NCBI GenBank assembly: GCA_003024985.2 | Contig: PXIH01S0011054.1 | Reading direction: 5' to 3' (one strand) | DNA: 10,590 nt | DNA from: Euperipatoides rowelli | Taxonomy: Eukaryota > Onychophora > Udeonychophora > Euonychophora > Peripatopsidae | In this document: positions 6,890 through 10,590 of the stretch, piece by piece | Numbering within the stretch: position 1 is the first letter of the stretch | Layout of the letters: every line of letters starts with the position of its first letter | Notes under the pieces: model-generated | Told to the model about the DNA's origin: nothing | What the model saw: the letters and a program-made list of their open reading frames with translations, nothing else | The model's database searches: none | Translations under genes and position numbers: made by a program

Positions 6890-7550
6890 AATTTCCCATA
6901 ACCATAATAAATTCTCAGGACAAGCTTCCCCTCAATATCAATTTTTAAGACGTAGCATGAAGAACATTTCAAAACCCCAAAATGAAAATCATTTTTCATT
7001 CGACCATAAATCAGATAACCACCACATGCATCATTAAAACTACATACTCAATATAGCATACTGTATAAATCAATCAAGAGCTGACAGTGGGAAAAAATGT
7101 TAAAGTCCTTAATTTTTCATGACTATAAATAAAATAATTACATCATGTCACTAAAAAGCTTCTATTCAATAGCACCCTTTGTTCATGACAGTGAAAAAAA
7201 AAAATTTGTAGTCCAAAGAGTTAAATCATAATTTTCCATGACTATAAATTGGATAATCATATCATGTGTCACATACACACTTTCACACAATAGTGCACTT
7301 TGTACAAATCCCATAAGAGCTGACAGTGAAAAAAATTTCAAAGTCCAAAGAGAAAATTATAATTTTCCATGAACATACTGTAAATCAGATAATCACCTCG
7401 TCACAAAACATACTTTGTAAAAAATCCTGTAATAGCTGTCAGTGAAAATTTTATTAATTTACTAAGAGGAAAATAAAACATTTATGCAACTAAAATCAGA
7501 TTGCACAAACCACATTAGAGCTGGCAAAGAAAAAAAATTGAAGTACAAAA
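6890..7550. repeat. Degenerate tandem repeat, ~120-bp unit, about 5 copies
   Basis: A unit that begins near AATTTTCCATGACTATAAAT and contains GAGCTGACAGTGAAAA recurs in order. The opening motif appears near 6890 (AATTTCCCATAACCATAA), 6990 (CATTTTTCATTCGACCATAA), 7111, 7230 and 7361. The CTGACAGTG motif appears near 7081, 7184 (CATGACAGTG), 7320, 7434 (CTGTCAGTG) and 7521 (CTGGCAAAG). Steps between copies are about 100-131 bp. The middle copies (7111-7470) are most alike, and they also share a CATCATGTCAC-like core, a CACTTTGTACAAATCC-like stretch and AAAGTCCAAAGAG. The outer copies are worn. There is no open frame across units. It looks like an old intronic satellite or expanded transposon subrepeat. 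Confidence 0.75.
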
Positions 7551-8567
7551 TACAGGCTGGAAAAGTTATTCCCGCAATTAAGAGAGAAACAATTGATTTA
7601 GCTATAGTGTTCTTTCAAAGTTTGTCTTACAATGAGTTGGGAGAGTGACATGGGGTGGTTCAATTCATGCGGTATCTGATTTGTTTGTTTAATGAATTGA
7701 GAAAATTATTGCAAAGTAAAAAAACGATTTGCTACCGGTACCTATTTGATGTAAACAGCATACATGTGTTTGCAACTATGTTTTCAGTAATTGCATTAAA
7801 ATAGTATTATTTAGAATAACATTTTGGGCACCATGAGCAGGATAATTAAAAACAAACTCACCCATTATTTCCATAAAAAAAATAACATGATGAAGGAAGG
7901 ATTTATAACAGGGAAAATTTACAACAAAAATTATTTGTGAATCACCTATAAAATAATATGCAATGTTCGTTAAGTTAAAATAAAGAACTAGATTAGTTCA
8001 GAGTTACTTATATAAAATAAGAACAAGTCAATTTCATAGTTCTTATAAAATGTCTTCCACCCCTCCCATCAAAATTATTTTCCCCCAAGATCAATTTGTT
8101 ACAGTTTAATTGCAAACTTGAAATAATTCTAATGTACAGTATATTAGGGTAAAAAATTTTCCTGGAATTTCTGAACTTTGAATGAATCTCAATCTTAAGA
8201 AGATCTAGCCAATTTTTTAAGGAGTGTGACTTTCATTTGCTTATGATTGCAGCAACTTAACTTTGAATTTAAATTCACAATGTTCCACTTTCGTGTTATT
8301 TTCCGTATTAGTACATTTTTTAATTTTTCTTATTTAAATGTTTTCATTAAAAATATAACTGTTTTGATTATATTTTTTTAATAAATGATGTGTTTTATTT
8401 GTTTATTTAAATATTTATTACAATATAACGTTCAATGTTTTCTAAATAATAATTTTTGAAAATAAAATTTAGCAGATTTTTAAACTTTTATTATTTTTAT
8501 AAATAATGTGTTGCAAGGATGAATTCCACAATGATGTAAATGGGACAACCCAACATCCAGCTTCTAG

Positions 8568-8790
8568 TGACAGTGATGATGACAATAATGAAGATAACTA
8601 TAGTGATAACAATGTTGGCTAAAGGGACAACAGTTACAGTGATGATGTAGGCTACACTAACGATGAATAGCACAAGTGACTTGGTACAATGACGATGGGT
8701 ACAGTGATAATGATGGCTACAATGATGACAGAGGTTACAGTGACGATGACGGGTACAATGGTAATGAAGGTACAGTGACAATTACAGTAT
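8568..8790 (+). repeat. 18-bp minisatellite reading as a Gly-Tyr-Ser/Asn-Asp hexapeptide
   Basis: Four clean consecutive 18-bp units occupy 8697-8714, 8715-8732, 8733-8750 and 8751-8768, each of the form GGnTACArTGAynATGAn. Less regular units extend left to about 8568 and one partial unit extends to the right. On the plus strand the clean units read GYSDND, GYNDDR, GYSDDD, GYNGNE. An upstream plus frame from ATG 8506 gives a 38-residue Asp/Asn/Ser-rich peptide (ending DNNEDNYSDNNVG) and stops at 8620. Stops and a frame change then separate it from the clean units. It is best read as a minisatellite, with a worn coding repeat as the alternative. The minus-strand frame across it (rich in His and Cys) is a mirror of the repeat. 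Confidence 0.8.
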
Positions 8791-9344
8791 GTCAATTACA
8801 ATAATAAAATAATAATGAATGCTTGATAGGTAATTAACTGCTGCGTTTCTTTTTCTTATATACAATGTTATAAAATAATTAATTTTTTTTCATGGTTACT
8901 TGCAGGAAGAAGAATAAACAAAAATGTTGAACTTCAAAGAGCAAAAATTATATTTCAAGAGTAATAATCACTCTTCTAATTCCTCACCAGCTTGTCTTCC
9001 TTTATACATACTGATATTACACATTTGCTTATTGATTTTAGAAGCACTATCTGGACAAGTAATTCTCATATTGGTAACCTTTTAAAAAAATACCAAGACA
9101 AAAAAACTGAAATACCTTCTAAGATTAATGATTATCCTTTCTTTTCCCCACTTTTTTTAAACAGTATACCCTATGCCATGTACAGTTTGTTAAATGTTGT
9201 GCAATTATTATTAAAAAAACAGCAGCAGCACATGATTTTATTTCTATATTTATTGTAAACTGTTTTAAATCTGAAAGGGAGCAATAGGAAATTTCGTACT
9301 TTTCAAACAAATAATCACATACAAGAAAGATTCGGCATCATTTT

Positions 9345-9585
9345 CAGTGTTGAGCAGTAACATGCAAAATTAACGTGCTACTGGTATCTTGTTATTTTCC
9401 CCAGTAACGAGTGAAGTAACTAGTTACAATCAAAAGAAATGAAACGAGTAACTGTAACTAGATACTTAAAATCGATTAAAGTAATGTATTTTTATTACGT
9501 TAAATTATATTTTATTGATACGATATATTATCATCATTAAATGTGTTTAACATTTGTGAGTAAATTACCAATTACTAGCACAGCG
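9345..9585. mobile_element. Decayed hAT-type MITE (CAGTGTTG... terminus)
   Basis: CAGTGTTGAGCAGTAACATG at 9345 resembles the terminus CAGTGTTGGGCAGTAAC of a very common animal hAT non-autonomous family. The body has that family's characteristic repeated AGTAAC/GTAACTAG motifs (CAGTAACGAGTGAAGTAACT around 9400, GAGTAACTGTAACTAGATAC around 9445). A possible worn right end, ATTACTAGCACAGCG (9571-9585), resembles the expected TTACTTGCCCAACACTG. The two flanking octamers do not match, so target-site duplication is lost or the right end is misplaced. Family identity is from recall. Confidence 0.6.
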
Positions 9586-10041
9586 ATACCAACTTCTACA
9601 GATTGTCCATAGTTTTTACCGATAGGCTACCTACTCAAAGGAACTCCGGTAGCACATTCTGAAACTAAGGATTTTTTTTTTCCTATATTCGATTTAGAGT
9701 ATATTCTGTATATACTGCATTTCTTTTAAATTTCAAAATTTCACTGCAAGATAATTTTTTAAAGTATGCCTTTTCTATTTTTATTAGGCTAAATATTGTT
9801 AAGTATGAAAATAATAATATAAAAGCAATTTCATATAAATGAATTAGATTACGATAGAACTTATTTAACAGCAAAAAAAAAAAAAAAGTTCTATTAAATG
9901 ACAGGTCGAATTGTACTGATTTTCTTGCACTTTCGAAGAATATTTGATTTATTTTTTTTATTTTAAGACCTAATAGAATTTTAAAAAAAAAACCCCGCTG
10001 TACAGGAAATAATTTTACAAATACTGTTTGTTTGCATGCAG

Positions 10042-10155
10042 GCCTTAAATTCAGGTCAAAAGAAGAGAATTGAATTAGAAAATTTCAAATTCCTCCTTCA
10101 TTTTGCTTATTTTGATATCTGCCATAAAACAAAAGATGATCTATATATTTTCTAG
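10042..10155 (+). other. Weak candidate terminal exon, plus strand
   Basis: After a plausible acceptor (TTTGTTTGCATGCAG) a phase-0 frame encodes 37 residues beginning ALNSGQKKRIELENFKFLLH and ending DDLYIF before TAG. Its phase matches the donor at 6468, so the two could be joined into a 66-residue protein. The intervening intron would be about 3.6 kb and would cross SNX8 exon A in antisense. No family is recognised and composition is near background, so this may be chance. Confidence 0.15.
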
Positions 10156-10590
10156 CTAATTGTTAAAAAAATGTCCAAAGAAGCAACTAACATTTTGAAA
10201 ACTTGTCCAGTAGCTTCCGCAAAAAAACAACCAATCATGTGCGGCTCACTAGTAAAACGGTTTAGGATCATCAGCCATTTTTTTTTTAAACACAACTAAG
10301 TAATAATTATGCTTCAATCCTAATAATGATCAAGAAGTGGAATAAACCATTTTTTATCATTTTTAAATTACGGGTCTATTGTTTATTTAAAGTATTTATA
10401 AATTTTTTTTTTTAAATTAACTTTGACAAGTTATTAAATTTTACATAACAGAATAGAATATTTTCTAATTGTTACATTTGCAATTTAAACCAAAATATTA
10501 AAATTATTAATTTAATCTCTTATATAGTAATAATTATATTAAAGTTTAAAGTTAAAAAACAAAAGTTTAAATATAGAGTGCCAATGATGA

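Larger units (their letters stand above)
6784..10590 (-). other. SNX8 upstream intron, incomplete
   Basis: This is sequence 5' of exon A on the minus strand. I searched it for the expected SNX8 segment just before exon A (human-like ..RAERIASRAID..) and for PX-domain motifs and found none with splice borders. It is therefore read as one large intron running past the right edge, although a missed small exon cannot be excluded. It contains a ~120-bp degenerate tandem array, an 18-bp minisatellite and a decayed hAT-type MITE, listed separately. 7560-8490, 8800-9340 and 9590-10590 hold mostly AT-rich sequence in which no gene could be supported apart from the weak candidate at 10042. Confidence 0.6.

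Noticed and set aside
6890-7550. CRISPR array interpretation of the repeated ~120-bp units
   Set aside because: Units are diverged along their whole length with no short conserved repeat and unique spacers, no cas genes are present, and the context is a eukaryotic intron.
8497-8781. Minus-strand 94-codon frame rich in His and Cys (HCNLCHHC-like), resembling a metal-binding protein
   Set aside because: It is the reverse reading of the 18-bp minisatellite; the His/Cys periodicity follows from the repeat, and the rest is hydrophobic background.
8906-8917. Strong plus-strand acceptor (GGTTACTTGCAG) followed by GAA GAA GAA TAA as a terminal exon for the 6382 start
   Set aside because: It would give a 32-residue protein with no recognisable feature; kept only as a possible alternative splice.
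8992-9258. Plus-strand 88-codon open frame starting MSSFIHTDITHLL
   Set aside because: It has no recognisable domain, has background composition, has a Lys/Gln-rich stretch from A tracts and CAG triplets, and lacks supporting splice or promoter context.
9629-9652. Minus-strand mini-exon between TTTCAG and GTAGGT reading MCYRSSFE, considered as SNX8 PX-domain exon
   Set aside because: It is too short, and the match to the PX motif YRRYNDF is only superficial.

Overview
The window is animal nuclear DNA. It is very AT-rich and has many A/T homopolymer tracts. Its coding sequence is split into small exons with canonical GT/AG borders, and it carries decayed hAT-type transposons, a tRNA-derived SINE and tandem repeats. 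There are no bacterial-style ORFs, Shine-Dalgarno sites or operons. The species cannot be named from sequence alone. An invertebrate, possibly a mollusc, is a guess based on base composition and repeat style.

The one gene that can be identified is a sorting nexin-8 (SNX8) orthologue on the minus strand, of which only a central part lies here. Three exons are read right to left: 6783-6744, 2724-2592 and 815-747. Spliced with phases 2 and 0, they give a continuous 80-residue stretch with no stop. It aligns, by recall, with the first part of the human SNX8 BAR domain (..AADLLIFGKEL.., ..TWGSLKQALKGLSVEFA.., ..VVEKLNLFLDLLQSYK..). The N-terminal PX domain should lie beyond position 10590 and the rest of the BAR domain before position 1. 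Almost everything else in the window is intron of this gene.

Layout from left to right. 1-142 is the end of a hAT-type element with an 8-bp target-site duplication. 747-815 is an SNX8 exon. 816-2591 is AT-rich intron. 2592-2724 is an SNX8 exon. 2725-6743 is a 4-kb intron holding a degenerate SINE (about 3107-3275), a 13-bp-stem palindrome (3715-3747), a GC-richer block with direct repeats and a strong hairpin (4237-4400), a GC-rich 90-nt possible cassette exon (5299-5388), a MITE-like inverted-repeat element (6185-6329), and a plus-strand promoter-like segment followed by a short candidate first exon (6382-6468). 6744-6783 is an SNX8 exon. 6784-10590 is the beginning of another large intron. 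It carries a degenerate ~120-bp tandem repeat (6890-7550), an 18-bp minisatellite whose plus strand reads as a Gly-Tyr-Ser/Asn-Asp hexapeptide repeat (8568-8780), and a decayed hAT-type MITE (9345-9585).

SNX8 is a PX-BAR sorting nexin of endosomes, involved in endosome-to-Golgi traffic. The observations that most deserve checking are the frame-preserving 90-nt candidate exon, the antisense candidate gene start inside the SNX8 intron, and the two tandem-repeat arrays. No new biological system can be claimed from the sequence alone.
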